From positions 1-42,403 of the forward strand of contig JAFLSD010000014.1 in assembly GCA_022511125.1 (NCBI GenBank): a stretch of DNA of 42,403 nt, given 5' to 3'. Source of the stretch: Paramuribaculum sp. GTDB lineage: Bacteria > Bacteroidota > Bacteroidia > Bacteroidales > Muribaculaceae. The notes under the pieces are model-generated. The model ran no database searches, was not told the DNA's origin, and saw nothing but the letters and a program-made list of their open reading frames with translations. Within the stretch, counting starts at the first letter, position 1; every line of letters starts with the position of its first letter. The position numbers and the translations under genes are program-made. This document shows, piece by piece, positions 34,755-42,403 of the stretch.

Positions 34755-36146
34755 ATGGATGACGATTACAAAATCTGTCCTTACTGCGCGGAAAATATCA
34801 AAGCATTAGCTAAGAAATGCCGGTACTGTGGTGAATGGTTGGAAGAAAGAGCTGATTTTACTGTTCAACCTCCCCCGATAGTACCTTCAAATGTACCCGT
34901 TCGTACCGCTGCTGAACATAACGAATCTGTAACAAAACATCGGGATACAGGCGTTTATTACGAAAGTGACAGTAAAAAAGTCTTATTGGGAGTTATTACA
35001 GCCATAAGTGTAATAATCACACTTCTAATGTTTTTAAATCCTCCAAAAGTCGAATTTGATTATATTGTTGGACAACTGTCATACAGCGTAATTTTTACTT
35101 TTATCACTCTTATTCTCCTCATAATGTTTATCCTGTCTTTTGATCAACAAAGGAATTCTCGTGTATATCTTGATCAAAATGGAGATTTGGATGTTGACAC
35201 CCCTCGAGAATATCGTCAGTTGAAAGTTTCTCCTATAAGCAAAATTATAGGTAGAGCCAACATTTTTGGTCAGACTAATCTTTCCGAATTCCGTTATGAT
35301 AATCGTGTAGTCAGTATTACAAACAGTAAGGGCAAAAGCCTTGAAGGAAAATTATCCGATTTGACATTTATTTATAAATTGAGTAAAGATCAGAATACTG
35401 GTAATTTTTATGTCTATCAATATATTATCACTGATTCTAAGGGCAATTCTATCAAATTCAACTATCATGCCTTTCTGTTCAACGAAGAGGAATATGCTGA
35501 TATTCAGATGATTTTGTCGCTTTGTGGGAAAGTTAAACCTTCTAAAGCAAGCAAATTTCTTATGAAAGCCGACAAAATAGTATCCCTCGTTGAGGATTTC
35601 GACTTTTCTGATATCGGAACGTCTGTCGGTTGTATATTTACCGAAAAGATAACCGAACAAGTGGGAATTCTGGCTAAAAAGCAACTGATTGATAGTAATC
35701 AGAAATTAAAATCAGGATGGCAGAAATTCAAAAAATATAGCTTAATATTTTTTGCAATCATAATCGTTATAGCCCTATTGAGTGTCAATATAAAAAATAT
35801 TATTGAAGCATCTGAGGATCAAGATTATCAATTTGAATATAATTATGATTACATGACGTCGGACTATGATACATCTTCCTACTATCCTGCGAATAATCTT
35901 TATGACTGGCTGTCGGAACGTCCGGCCACCCAGTCCGATCTGGCTTTCAAAAGTAAGGAAGAACTGCGGATAATGCGCAACTGGATGTTTGCTCGTCACG
36001 GCTACAAGTTCAAAAGCAAAGACTTGCAGGAATATTTCGCTCAGTTCCCATGGTACACTCCTAAATACAAGGATGTTTACCGGATGTTAAATTCCACCGA
36101 ACTGGCTAATATCAAGATGATTCAAAGGTATGAAATCCTGCTTTAG
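34755..36146 (+). CDS. Zinc-ribbon, membrane and YARHG-domain protein
   Basis: The 463-residue protein has a zinc ribbon (CPYCAENIKALAKKCRYCGEW, Cys8/11/22/25) nearly matching that of the preceding protein. Two helices (about 77-96 and 109-129), a soluble domain (about 130-320) and a third helix (about 328-347) follow, then a C-terminal YARHG domain (about 381-463: RNWMFARHGYKF, FPWYTP). YARHG domains are extracellular modules of unknown ligand, also found in kinases and lipoproteins. The layout suggests a sensor linking an external domain to a cytoplasmic ribbon (inference). It is last of the AT-rich cluster, 48 bases after its neighbour. Confidence 0.82.
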   Translation: MDDDYKICPYCAENIKALAKKCRYCGEWLEERADFTVQPPPIVPSNVPVRTAAEHNESVTKHRDTGVYYESDSKKVLLGVITAISVIITLLMFLNPPKVEFDYIVGQLSYSVIFTFITLILLIMFILSFDQQRNSRVYLDQNGDLDVDTPREYRQLKVSPISKIIGRANIFGQTNLSEFRYDNRVVSITNSKGKSLEGKLSDLTFIYKLSKDQNTGNFYVYQYIITDSKGNSIKFNYHAFLFNEEEYADIQMILSLCGKVKPSKASKFLMKADKIVSLVEDFDFSDIGTSVGCIFTEKITEQVGILAKKQLIDSNQKLKSGWQKFKKYSLIFFAIIIVIALLSVNIKNIIEASEDQDYQFEYNYDYMTSDYDTSSYYPANNLYDWLSERPATQSDLAFKSKEELRIMRNWMFARHGYKFKSKDLQEYFAQFPWYTPKYKDVYRMLNSTELANIKMIQRYEILL

Positions 36147-36230
36147 CTTAACCAATAATATCCACGACTTCTCCTATCACAATAGCTTTACCGATACAAA
36201 CCTTCTAAATATAGACATTTTTTCATAAGT

Positions 36231-36270
36231 GGAAAGGGGTCGGATAAATTAATTATTCGACTCCCTTTCC
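36231..36270. terminator. Hairpin between convergent YARHG and asnA genes
   Basis: GGAAAGGG pairs with CCCTTTCC and continues as GTCG/CGAC with one bulged T and an AT loop. There is no long T run on either side, so efficiency is uncertain. Confidence 0.5.
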
Positions 36271-36299
36271 ATTTATAACCAAATCATTTTAGGGTTGCC

Positions 36300-37334
36300 T
36301 TATAGAAGTTCGATACCGGCTTTTTTACAATCTTCTATCTGTTTTTCTGGCCAGATGCTGGCTTGGACTTCGCCGATATGGGCTTTTTGCAGTAGGAACA
36401 TACACAAACGGCTCTGACCGATGCCTCCGCCTATGGAATAAGGCAGTTCTCCACCCAGCAACGCGCGGTGGAAAGAGAACTGTTTGCGATCCTCGGCATC
36501 GCGAATGCGCAATTGCTCCTCAAGGCTCTCGGGGCTTACGCGAATTCCCATCGACGACAGCTCGAAAGAACGGTCGAGGACAGAGTCATAAAAGATTATG
36601 TCACCGTTCAGACCTCGGTAACCGTCCGAGTTAGGGGTACTCCAGTCGTCATAGTCGGGTGCGCGTCCATCGTGGGGTTTGCCATCCGACAAGTCTGCAC
36701 CGATTCCTATCAGAAAAATAGCCCCATGTTCCTTTGCCGCAGCCGATTCGCGTTCTACCGGTGTCATTCCTGGATAGCGTTTTAGCAACTCCTCCGTATG
36801 GATAAAAGTTATCTTTTCGGGTAGGCGTGGAGTTATGTGCGGGAAATGACGGTAAACAGTTTGTTCTGTCTCCTTGACGGCCTGATATATTTTTTCCACA
36901 GTCGCTTTTAGATAGTCAAGATTACGATCTTCCCGCCGAATGGTTTTCTCCCAGTCCCACTGATCAACATAAAGCGAATGAAGATTGTCGAGATCCTCGT
37001 CAGCCCGGATTGCGTTCATATCCGTATATAATCCATATCCCGGGGCGATATCGTATGCACCCAGCTTTACTCTTTTCCATTTGGCGAGTGAATGGACTAC
37101 CTCAGCCTTTTTACCCCCTACGGCTTTTACCGTGAAGCTCACGGGTGACTCTACTCCGTTCAGATCGTCATTTATTCCTGTACCAGCAAGCACGAAAAGA
37201 GGAGCCGTGACCCTACGCAGATTTAAATCTTCCGCAAGACGCCGTTGGAACTCATCCTTAATCATTTTAATAGCTACCTCGGTTGTTTCGGGTAGAAGTT
37301 TTCTTTTGTAGTTTTTGGGTAAAATCAGTGCCAT
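36300..37334 (-). CDS. asnA: Aspartate--ammonia ligase
   Basis: The 344-residue enzyme makes asparagine from aspartate, ammonia and ATP and is related to class II aminoacyl-tRNA synthetases. Visible features are ALILPKNYKRKLLP at the start, LFVLAGTGINDDLNGVE, VHSLAKWKR, the ADEDLDNLHSLYVDQWDWE segment, and the C-terminal SIGGGIGQSRLCMFLL, which is the ATP-binding motif 3. The frame is open to 37424, but the extra 30 residues overlap the promoter at 37361-37368 and do not resemble the family, so 37334 is chosen. Single gene. Confidence 0.95.
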   Translation of the reverse strand: MALILPKNYKRKLLPETTEVAIKMIKDEFQRRLAEDLNLRRVTAPLFVLAGTGINDDLNGVESPVSFTVKAVGGKKAEVVHSLAKWKRVKLGAYDIAPGYGLYTDMNAIRADEDLDNLHSLYVDQWDWEKTIRREDRNLDYLKATVEKIYQAVKETEQTVYRHFPHITPRLPEKITFIHTEELLKRYPGMTPVERESAAAKEHGAIFLIGIGADLSDGKPHDGRAPDYDDWSTPNSDGYRGLNGDIIFYDSVLDRSFELSSMGIRVSPESLEEQLRIRDAEDRKQFSFHRALLGGELPYSIGGGIGQSRLCMFLLQKAHIGEVQASIWPEKQIEDCKKAGIELL

Positions 37335-37360
37335 AATTGTTGTTTTGTAAGATTTCACAG

Positions 37361-37368
37361 CAAAGATA
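37361..37368 (-). promoter_or_regulatory. -7 box for asnA
   Basis: The minus strand reads TATCTTTG, 26 bases before the start at 37334. The remainder of the 323-base gap 37335-37657 is AT-rich and otherwise holds only the sulfatase promoter and a small ATCTG/CAGAT inverted repeat near 37525-37545. Confidence 0.55.
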
Positions 37369-37605
37369 TAACAAATTTCCAATATAAACCAAATTTTAAT
37401 AGCATTTTGTAAACATAATGCCACTTATAATAACAACATGCAAGGTATACAAATAAGTTGGACTACTGTGATTTTGCTTTTCTAAATTCGCATAAATGTT
37501 AATAAAGACTAATATCAAATTTAATATCTGGCTGTATATCAGATTTTTAAATAGCTATTTTTAATGCCTTCAGAAAATTAACATATTTTAATTGACATGA
37601 AGTCG

Positions 37606-37613
37606 TATCTTTG
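37606..37613 (+). promoter_or_regulatory. -7 box for the sulfatase
   Basis: TATCTTTG fits TAnnTTTG and lies 44 bases before the ATG at 37658. Confidence 0.55.
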
Positions 37614-37657
37614 TACAGTCAATCCGCCTTTCATGTTAATCCTTTAAATCAGTTTCA

Positions 37658-39211
37658 ATGAAAAAAGAAAAATTGAAAGTGATGGGTAGTTTCTTATCTG
37701 TCTTTGGACTTGCTGGCTCGTTAGTCGCAAACGGAGAAGATAGAAAACCGAACATCATCTTATTTATGGTCGACGATATGGGTTGGCAAGACACATCAGT
37801 GCCTTTTTTTAATGATACCACGGAGAACAATAGAAAATTCGTGACACCTAATATGGAAAGACTTGCCAATACCGGTGTGCGTTTTACACAAGCATACGCA
37901 TGCGCCATCTCATCACCCTCGAGATGCAGTCTTTTCACAGGGGCTAACGCCGCTCGCCACAGAGTAACCAACTGGACTCTCGAACGGGACAAACCGACGG
38001 ATAGCCGACGGTTCCGAGACAGCATTAGTCTGCCCGAGTGGAATTATAACGGTATACAGCGAGTTGAAGGAATCAATAACACGTTCACGGGTGGTTCCTT
38101 TGTACAAAAACTCAAAGATAACGGCTATCATACCATCCATATAGGCAAAGCACACCTTGGAGCTATCGACACACCCGGAGAAAGTCCGTATCATTGGGGT
38201 TTTGAAGTCAATGTCGCGGGAACGGCGGCCGGTGGACTGGCCACCTATCTCAGCGAACGACGTTATGGTCATGACAAAGAGGGAAACCCGACAGCCCTGA
38301 ATTCCATCCCCGATTTAGAGGAATATTGGGATACTGGCATTTTCGCCACGGAAGCTTTAACTCAAGAAGCCATAAAAGCTCTCGACAAATCAAAAAAATA
38401 CAATCAGCCTTGGTTTCTCTATATGTCTCATTTCGCTGTCCACATACCCATAGACAGGGATGTCCGTTTTTATCAAAAACATCTTGATAGAGGCCTTTCG
38501 CCCAAGGAAGCAGCTTACGTCTCGCTGGTAGAAGGTATGGATAAAAGTCTTGGCGACTTACTCGACTGGTTGGATGCCAACGATGAAGCTGACAACACTA
38601 TAGTGATTTTTATGAGCGATAACGGAGGGCTTGCCGCCGAACCGGAATGGCGCGACGGAGCATCCCACACTCAAAACTCTCCTCTTCGATCCGGGAAAGG
38701 ATCTCTCCTTGAAGGCGGTATAAGAGAGCCTATGATTATAAGATGGCCTGGGAAAACGCAACCAGGTACTCGCATTGACCAATATCTAATGATTGAGGAT
38801 TTCTATCCTTCCATTTTGGAAATGGCAGGGTTGGATAGCGAAGCTTATGAAAACGAAGAAATTGACGGCATCAGTTTTGTACCTTTAATCGACGGTACAG
38901 CTGACCCTTCAAAGAACAGACCACTGATTTGGAATTTCCCCAATGTCTGGGGACCCGAAGGACCCGGTATCGATCTTTCATGCGCTATTAGGAAAAATGT
39001 CTATAAGCTTGTATATAACTATGCTACAGGCAAGAAGGAACTATATGATATTTCGGCCGATATTTCAGAAGAACACGATCTGTCAGCGACGAGACCGGAT
39101 TTGACAACTTCTTTGTCAAAAGAACTCGGAGAATACCTCCGAAAAGTCAATGCTCAACGTCCGCTTTTCAAAAAAACGGGGACACCCTGTCCGTGGCCTG
39201 ATGAAATTTGA
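37658..39211 (+). CDS. Secreted S-type sulfatase
   Basis: The 517-residue protein has a signal peptide (about 1-25) and an alkaline-phosphatase-fold sulfatase domain. Metal-binding DD (39-40) lies in FMVDDMGWQD. The active-site signature SSPSRCSLFTG is at 85-95, and later come FMSDNGG and GKGSLLEGGIREPMIIRWPG. The residue to become formylglycine is Ser85, so the enzyme needs the radical-SAM maturase anSME rather than the Cys-type route; no maturase gene is in the window. It removes sulfate esters from a glycan whose identity is unknown. Fucosidase and alpha-galactosidase genes follow, suggesting a shared sulfated, fucosylated substrate. Confidence 0.92.
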   Translation: MKKEKLKVMGSFLSVFGLAGSLVANGEDRKPNIILFMVDDMGWQDTSVPFFNDTTENNRKFVTPNMERLANTGVRFTQAYACAISSPSRCSLFTGANAARHRVTNWTLERDKPTDSRRFRDSISLPEWNYNGIQRVEGINNTFTGGSFVQKLKDNGYHTIHIGKAHLGAIDTPGESPYHWGFEVNVAGTAAGGLATYLSERRYGHDKEGNPTALNSIPDLEEYWDTGIFATEALTQEAIKALDKSKKYNQPWFLYMSHFAVHIPIDRDVRFYQKHLDRGLSPKEAAYVSLVEGMDKSLGDLLDWLDANDEADNTIVIFMSDNGGLAAEPEWRDGASHTQNSPLRSGKGSLLEGGIREPMIIRWPGKTQPGTRIDQYLMIEDFYPSILEMAGLDSEAYENEEIDGISFVPLIDGTADPSKNRPLIWNFPNVWGPEGPGIDLSCAIRKNVYKLVYNYATGKKELYDISADISEEHDLSATRPDLTTSLSKELGEYLRKVNAQRPLFKKTGTPCPWPDEI

Positions 39212-39260
39212 CACAGAAACTTAAAAGTTACGATAAATTGCACTAAGTTGGTATAGCTCA

Positions 39261-39268
39261 TATCTTTG
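39261..39268 (+). promoter_or_regulatory. -7 box for the fucosidase/galactosidase pair
   Basis: TATCTTTG, identical to the sulfatase -7 box, lies 16 bases before the ATG at 39285. The -33 position is weak. Confidence 0.5.
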
Positions 39269-39284
39269 TCTGCCTTTTTATAAT

Positions 39285-40673
39285 ATGAAAAAACTTATTT
39301 TTATTTTAACAATTATATTGGCGAATATAAATATATCCGGTGTAAACCCGATTGAATCAATACCGTTGCCAAAACCCAATCAACTAAAATGGCAGGAAGC
39401 TGAAATCGGAGCAGTGTTCCACTATGACCTTCATGTGTTCGACAGCACGAAATATTCCCAAAATCATAATCGAATTACCCCTATTGCCGACCATAACATA
39501 TTAAATCCGAAATATTTGGACACAGACCAATGGGTAAAGGCAGCAAAAGAGGCGGGATGTAAGTTCGCCATTCTTACCGCAACCCACGAGACGGGTTTCG
39601 GTTTATGGCAAAGCGATGTGAATCCCTATTGCCTTAAAGCTGTCCGATGGCGCGACGGCAAAGGAGATATTGTACGAGATTTCGTTAACTCCTGTAGGAA
39701 ATATGGTTTATCACCAGGTATTTACATCGGGATTCGCTGGAACTCATTATTGGGTATTCACAACTTTAAAGCCGACGGCGCTGATGAATTCGCCAAAAAA
39801 CGTCAGACTTGGTATAAATCTTTTTGTGAAAAAATGGTGGAGGAAATCTGCACGCGTTACGGAGATCTTTTTCTAATCTGGTTTGACGGTGGTGCTGACG
39901 ATCCTCGCAGTTTAGGTCCGGATGTTGAGCCGATAGTAAACAAGTATCAACCTGATTGTCTCTTTTACCATAACGTTGACAGAGCAGATATAAGATGGGG
40001 AGGATCAGAGTCAGGAACTGTAGCCTATCCATGTTGGTCAACTTTTCCAACGCCCTTTTCTCATAGTAATAAAACTGACACAATTCCTGATTACAACGAA
40101 AGACTTCGTCACGGTGATAAAAACGGAAAATATTGGATGCCTGCCATGGCGGATGTCCCGCTAAGAGGGGCAAACGGCCGTCACGAGTGGTTTTGGGAAC
40201 CTGGCGACGATGACAATGTGTTGTCAGTAAATTCCCTTATGGAGATTTATGAAAATTCGGTAGGCAGGAACGCCACTTTAGTATTGGGGCTTACACCGAA
40301 TGCTGACGGTCTGATCCCGGATAAAGACTTATCGGTTTTGAGGGCTTTCGGAAACGAAATAAAACGACGTTTTTCTTCCCCGATAGCCGTTACCGGTGGA
40401 AAGAGCAAATATTTACATCTTAAGCTTAATAAAAAAGTTTCTATCAATTACTTTATAGTAAAGGAGAATATAAAAAATGGCGAAAAGATAAGACGATATA
40501 GAATCGAAGCTAAAACCGATTCGGGATGGATGACAGTTTGCTCGGGAGAGTCAATCGGGCATAAAAGGATTCAAAAAATTACCCCCGTTCGGGCCGATCA
40601 ATTTAGATTTATCGTTGAAGATGCTATCGGACAACCGGAGATAGAATCGTTCAGTATATATGCTTGTGACTAA
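39285..40673 (+). CDS. GH29 alpha-L-fucosidase
   Basis: The 462-residue protein has a signal peptide (about 1-19) and a GH29 barrel. The nucleophile Asp201 is in LIWFDGG. AGCKFAILTATHETGF (90-105) and YGLSPGIYIG (140-149) are the usual barrel strands. Two canonical spots differ: the common KHHDGF reads THETGF, and the common FGxFxHWG reads AVFHYDLH, which places it in a divergent branch. A C-terminal beta-sandwich of the discoidin kind (about 365-462) follows. It should remove terminal fucose; linkage is unknown. The GH27 gene begins 18 bases after its stop. Confidence 0.88.
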   Translation: MKKLIFILTIILANINISGVNPIESIPLPKPNQLKWQEAEIGAVFHYDLHVFDSTKYSQNHNRITPIADHNILNPKYLDTDQWVKAAKEAGCKFAILTATHETGFGLWQSDVNPYCLKAVRWRDGKGDIVRDFVNSCRKYGLSPGIYIGIRWNSLLGIHNFKADGADEFAKKRQTWYKSFCEKMVEEICTRYGDLFLIWFDGGADDPRSLGPDVEPIVNKYQPDCLFYHNVDRADIRWGGSESGTVAYPCWSTFPTPFSHSNKTDTIPDYNERLRHGDKNGKYWMPAMADVPLRGANGRHEWFWEPGDDDNVLSVNSLMEIYENSVGRNATLVLGLTPNADGLIPDKDLSVLRAFGNEIKRRFSSPIAVTGGKSKYLHLKLNKKVSINYFIVKENIKNGEKIRRYRIEAKTDSGWMTVCSGESIGHKRIQKITPVRADQFRFIVEDAIGQPEIESFSIYACD

Positions 40674-40691
40674 CCTTTTAACAATTCAGTC

Positions 40692-42278
40692 TTGCCTAAA
40701 TTCAGAATTTTCATATCGTTCGTTCTTCTGACATTTATATGTGTTACGTTACATTCCAAACGAAACACTCCGTTAATGGGATGGAGTTCCTGGAACACAT
40801 ACAGAGTCAATATAAACGACTCTTTAATAAGAAAACAAGTGGACGCCATGGTTTCATCGGGATTAAAAGACTATGGTTATGAATATATCAATGTTGATGA
40901 CGGTTTTTTTGGATTTAGGGATTCAGTAGGGAAAATGCATGCACATCCCCTTCGATTTCCACGAGGTATGAAATCAATAGCCGACCATATCCATTCTTTG
41001 GGCCTCAAAGCCGGACTTTATTCTGATGCCGGAAGTGTGACATGCGGAAGTATCTGGGACAAAGATCCCGAGGGAATTGGTGCCGGTCTCTACGGTCACG
41101 AATTTCAAGATGCTGAGCTCTACTTCTCAGATTGGGGGTTTGATTTTATTAAGATTGATTATTGCGGAGCCGGTCAGGAACTTGATTTGGATGAAAAAGA
41201 ACGGTATTCTTTCATTAAAAGTGCTATCGACAGTTGTGGGAGAGATGACATCGACATTAATATATGCCGATGGGCATTCCCGGGTACTTGGGCATCTGAT
41301 ATAGCCTCGTCGTGGAGAATAAGCGGCGACATTACCGACTCATGGCCATCGATAAGAAAAATCATAGAAAAAAATCTTCCACTATCCGCATACTGCCGTG
41401 ATAGCCATTTTAACGACATGGACATGTTAGAGATCGGACGATCCCTTTCAGAATCGGAAGAGAGGGTTCATTTCGGACTTTGGTGCATTATGTCTTCCCC
41501 GTTGTTGATCGGTTGTGATTTGACTTCAATCCCTGTTAAATCTTTAGAATTATTGAAAAACACAGAATTGATAGCGATCAATCAAGATTCATTGGCGTTA
41601 CAAGCCTATCCTGTTCAGAAATCAGACGGAGCATGGGTATTAGTTAAAGATATAATTGAAAAGAGAAGTAATAAAAGAGCCGTTGCACTTTATAACTCTA
41701 CTGATACCCTTCGCCGGATAGCAGTGGCGTTAAAGGATTTGGAACTCGACGGGCTGGTGATCATACACGACCTGTTCAATCACAGGGATTCTGTTGTCGA
41801 TAGTGATTCTTTGATCAGAACTGTACCTCCCCGAGATGTGCTTATATATAAAGTTGAAGCACAACGACGTGTAGATCCGGTGATATATGAAGCTGAATGG
41901 GCATATCTGCCGATGTTTAACGATCTTGGTAAAAGAAGAAAGGAAATCAGGTATGCAGAAAATAACGAGGCTTCAGCGGGTTTTGTTGTGGCTAATGGTG
42001 GCGGCCAGTTCGGTAATTCTATTATCTGGCAAGATGTATTCAGTAGTGATGGGGGAGATTATGACTTATCCGTCTTTTATTTTCCCGTGGAAAATCGTGG
42101 TCTTGAGGTAATAGTCAACGGCATATCGATAGATCTTTCCCGTTCGTTGGAAACCAAAGGGAATGAAACAATAATTACACTCCCGGTAAAACTGAACAAA
42201 GGTTACAATCATGTGATGTTGACATGCAGAACCATGTGGATGCCTGATATAGATAAGATTCAGCTTGTAAGAAGATAA
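40692..42278 (+). CDS. GH27 alpha-galactosidase with C-terminal carbohydrate-binding domain
   Basis: The 528-residue protein starts at TTG (40692), since no ATG precedes the signal peptide (MPKFRIFISFVLLTFICVTL). The GH27 barrel (about 25-300) has PLMGWSSWNTY, YINVDDGFF, the nucleophile Asp156 in KIDYCG and the acid/base Asp213 in RISGDITDSW. A small beta domain and a C-terminal module (about 395-528, opening YEAEWA) resembling CBM35/CBM6 follow. It should remove terminal alpha-galactose. N-acetylgalactosamine is also cut by some GH27 members and cannot be ruled out. It is cotranscribed with the fucosidase. Confidence 0.9.
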   Translation: MPKFRIFISFVLLTFICVTLHSKRNTPLMGWSSWNTYRVNINDSLIRKQVDAMVSSGLKDYGYEYINVDDGFFGFRDSVGKMHAHPLRFPRGMKSIADHIHSLGLKAGLYSDAGSVTCGSIWDKDPEGIGAGLYGHEFQDAELYFSDWGFDFIKIDYCGAGQELDLDEKERYSFIKSAIDSCGRDDIDINICRWAFPGTWASDIASSWRISGDITDSWPSIRKIIEKNLPLSAYCRDSHFNDMDMLEIGRSLSESEERVHFGLWCIMSSPLLIGCDLTSIPVKSLELLKNTELIAINQDSLALQAYPVQKSDGAWVLVKDIIEKRSNKRAVALYNSTDTLRRIAVALKDLELDGLVIIHDLFNHRDSVVDSDSLIRTVPPRDVLIYKVEAQRRVDPVIYEAEWAYLPMFNDLGKRRKEIRYAENNEASAGFVVANGGGQFGNSIIWQDVFSSDGGDYDLSVFYFPVENRGLEVIVNGISIDLSRSLETKGNETIITLPVKLNKGYNHVMLTCRTMWMPDIDKIQLVRR

Positions 42279-42371
42279 GAACAATGTTAAATCGTATCGG
42301 AATACTGTTTATAAGGTTCTGATACATGTAAAGTCTAATTCGAAGTGCAATATCGGATAGACCAAACAATA

Positions 42372-42379
42372 TATTTTTG
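42372..42379 (+). promoter_or_regulatory. Possible -7 box near the right edge
   Basis: TATTTTTG fits TAnnTTTG. It could drive a gene beyond the window. A weak hairpin (42295-42302 with 42317-42324) after the galactosidase has no T run. Confidence 0.3.
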
Positions 42380-42403
42380 ACCCACAAGCGAAAGAATAAT
42401 TGG

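Noticed and set aside
36147-36299. Search for a second copy of the tRNA-Arg 3' end that would bound an integrated element
   Set aside because: No copy of GCGGCCGAATCAC or a near variant is visible there, so an integrated element with direct-repeat ends is not supported.
37335-37424. Extension of the asnA frame to 37424
   Set aside because: The asnA -7 box lies inside it, and the extra residues do not belong to the AsnA family.

Overview
The window looks like a chromosomal segment of a Bacteroidota species, most likely Bacteroidales and possibly Muribaculaceae-like (an inference; no marker gene here settles the family). The reasons are the recurring -7 promoter box TAnnTTTG with TTTG-type -33 boxes, the scarcity of Shine-Dalgarno sequences, and families typical of the group: DUF4292 lipoprotein, AsnA, YARHG and zinc-ribbon proteins, Wzi-family outer-membrane protein, and a sulfatase/fucosidase/alpha-galactosidase set. 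No insertion sequence, prophage, rRNA or CRISPR array was seen.

Layout. 1-435: an edge region with a strong leftward promoter and a structured leader. 436-4025: outer-membrane phospholipase A, rubrerythrin, an SDR/YjbR pair on the minus strand, and a ZIP metal transporter. 4041-9259 (minus): an envelope operon running dut, TPR protein, DUF4292 lipoprotein, EnvC-like protein, DUF3298 lipoprotein. 9524-13572 (minus): cysK with an atypical LuxR regulator, then pfkA-rsmF. pfkA diverges from dapA (13658-14545) across a near-perfect palindromic double promoter. tRNA-Arg(UCU), a GH16 glucanase lipoprotein and a small repeat protein follow. 15922-19860 (minus): ruvB, a Wzx-like flippase and a DUF389 membrane protein. 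20160-20666: a stand-alone ECF-type sigma factor. 20794-25043 (minus): a transmembrane Ser/Thr kinase with MORN repeats, followed by two secreted paralogues built from 2 and 4 copies of a ~124-residue unit. tRNA-Ser(UGA) leads into a surface-polysaccharide set (Wzi, small lipoprotein, WecA/MraY-type transferase, Wza-like SLBB exporter, Wzz). 32389-36146: a long non-coding stretch with its own promoter, then an AT-richer cluster of two lipoproteins and two zinc-ribbon membrane proteins, one with a YARHG domain. asnA lies on the minus strand. 37658-42278: S-type sulfatase, GH29 fucosidase and GH27 alpha-galactosidase, suggesting use of sulfated, fucosylated and galactosylated glycans.

The most unusual signal is non-coding. 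A bipartite block of 31 identical bases at fixed spacing (10 bases, 8 variable, 21 bases, 19 variable, then a -7 box) occurs twice. One copy is upstream of the dut/envelope operon (9381-9446) and one is upstream of the kinase/repeat-protein operon (25197-25262), both facing the operon. In each case a second, plain -7 box lies closer to the gene. This points to an undescribed co-regulatory promoter element linking the two envelope-related operons.
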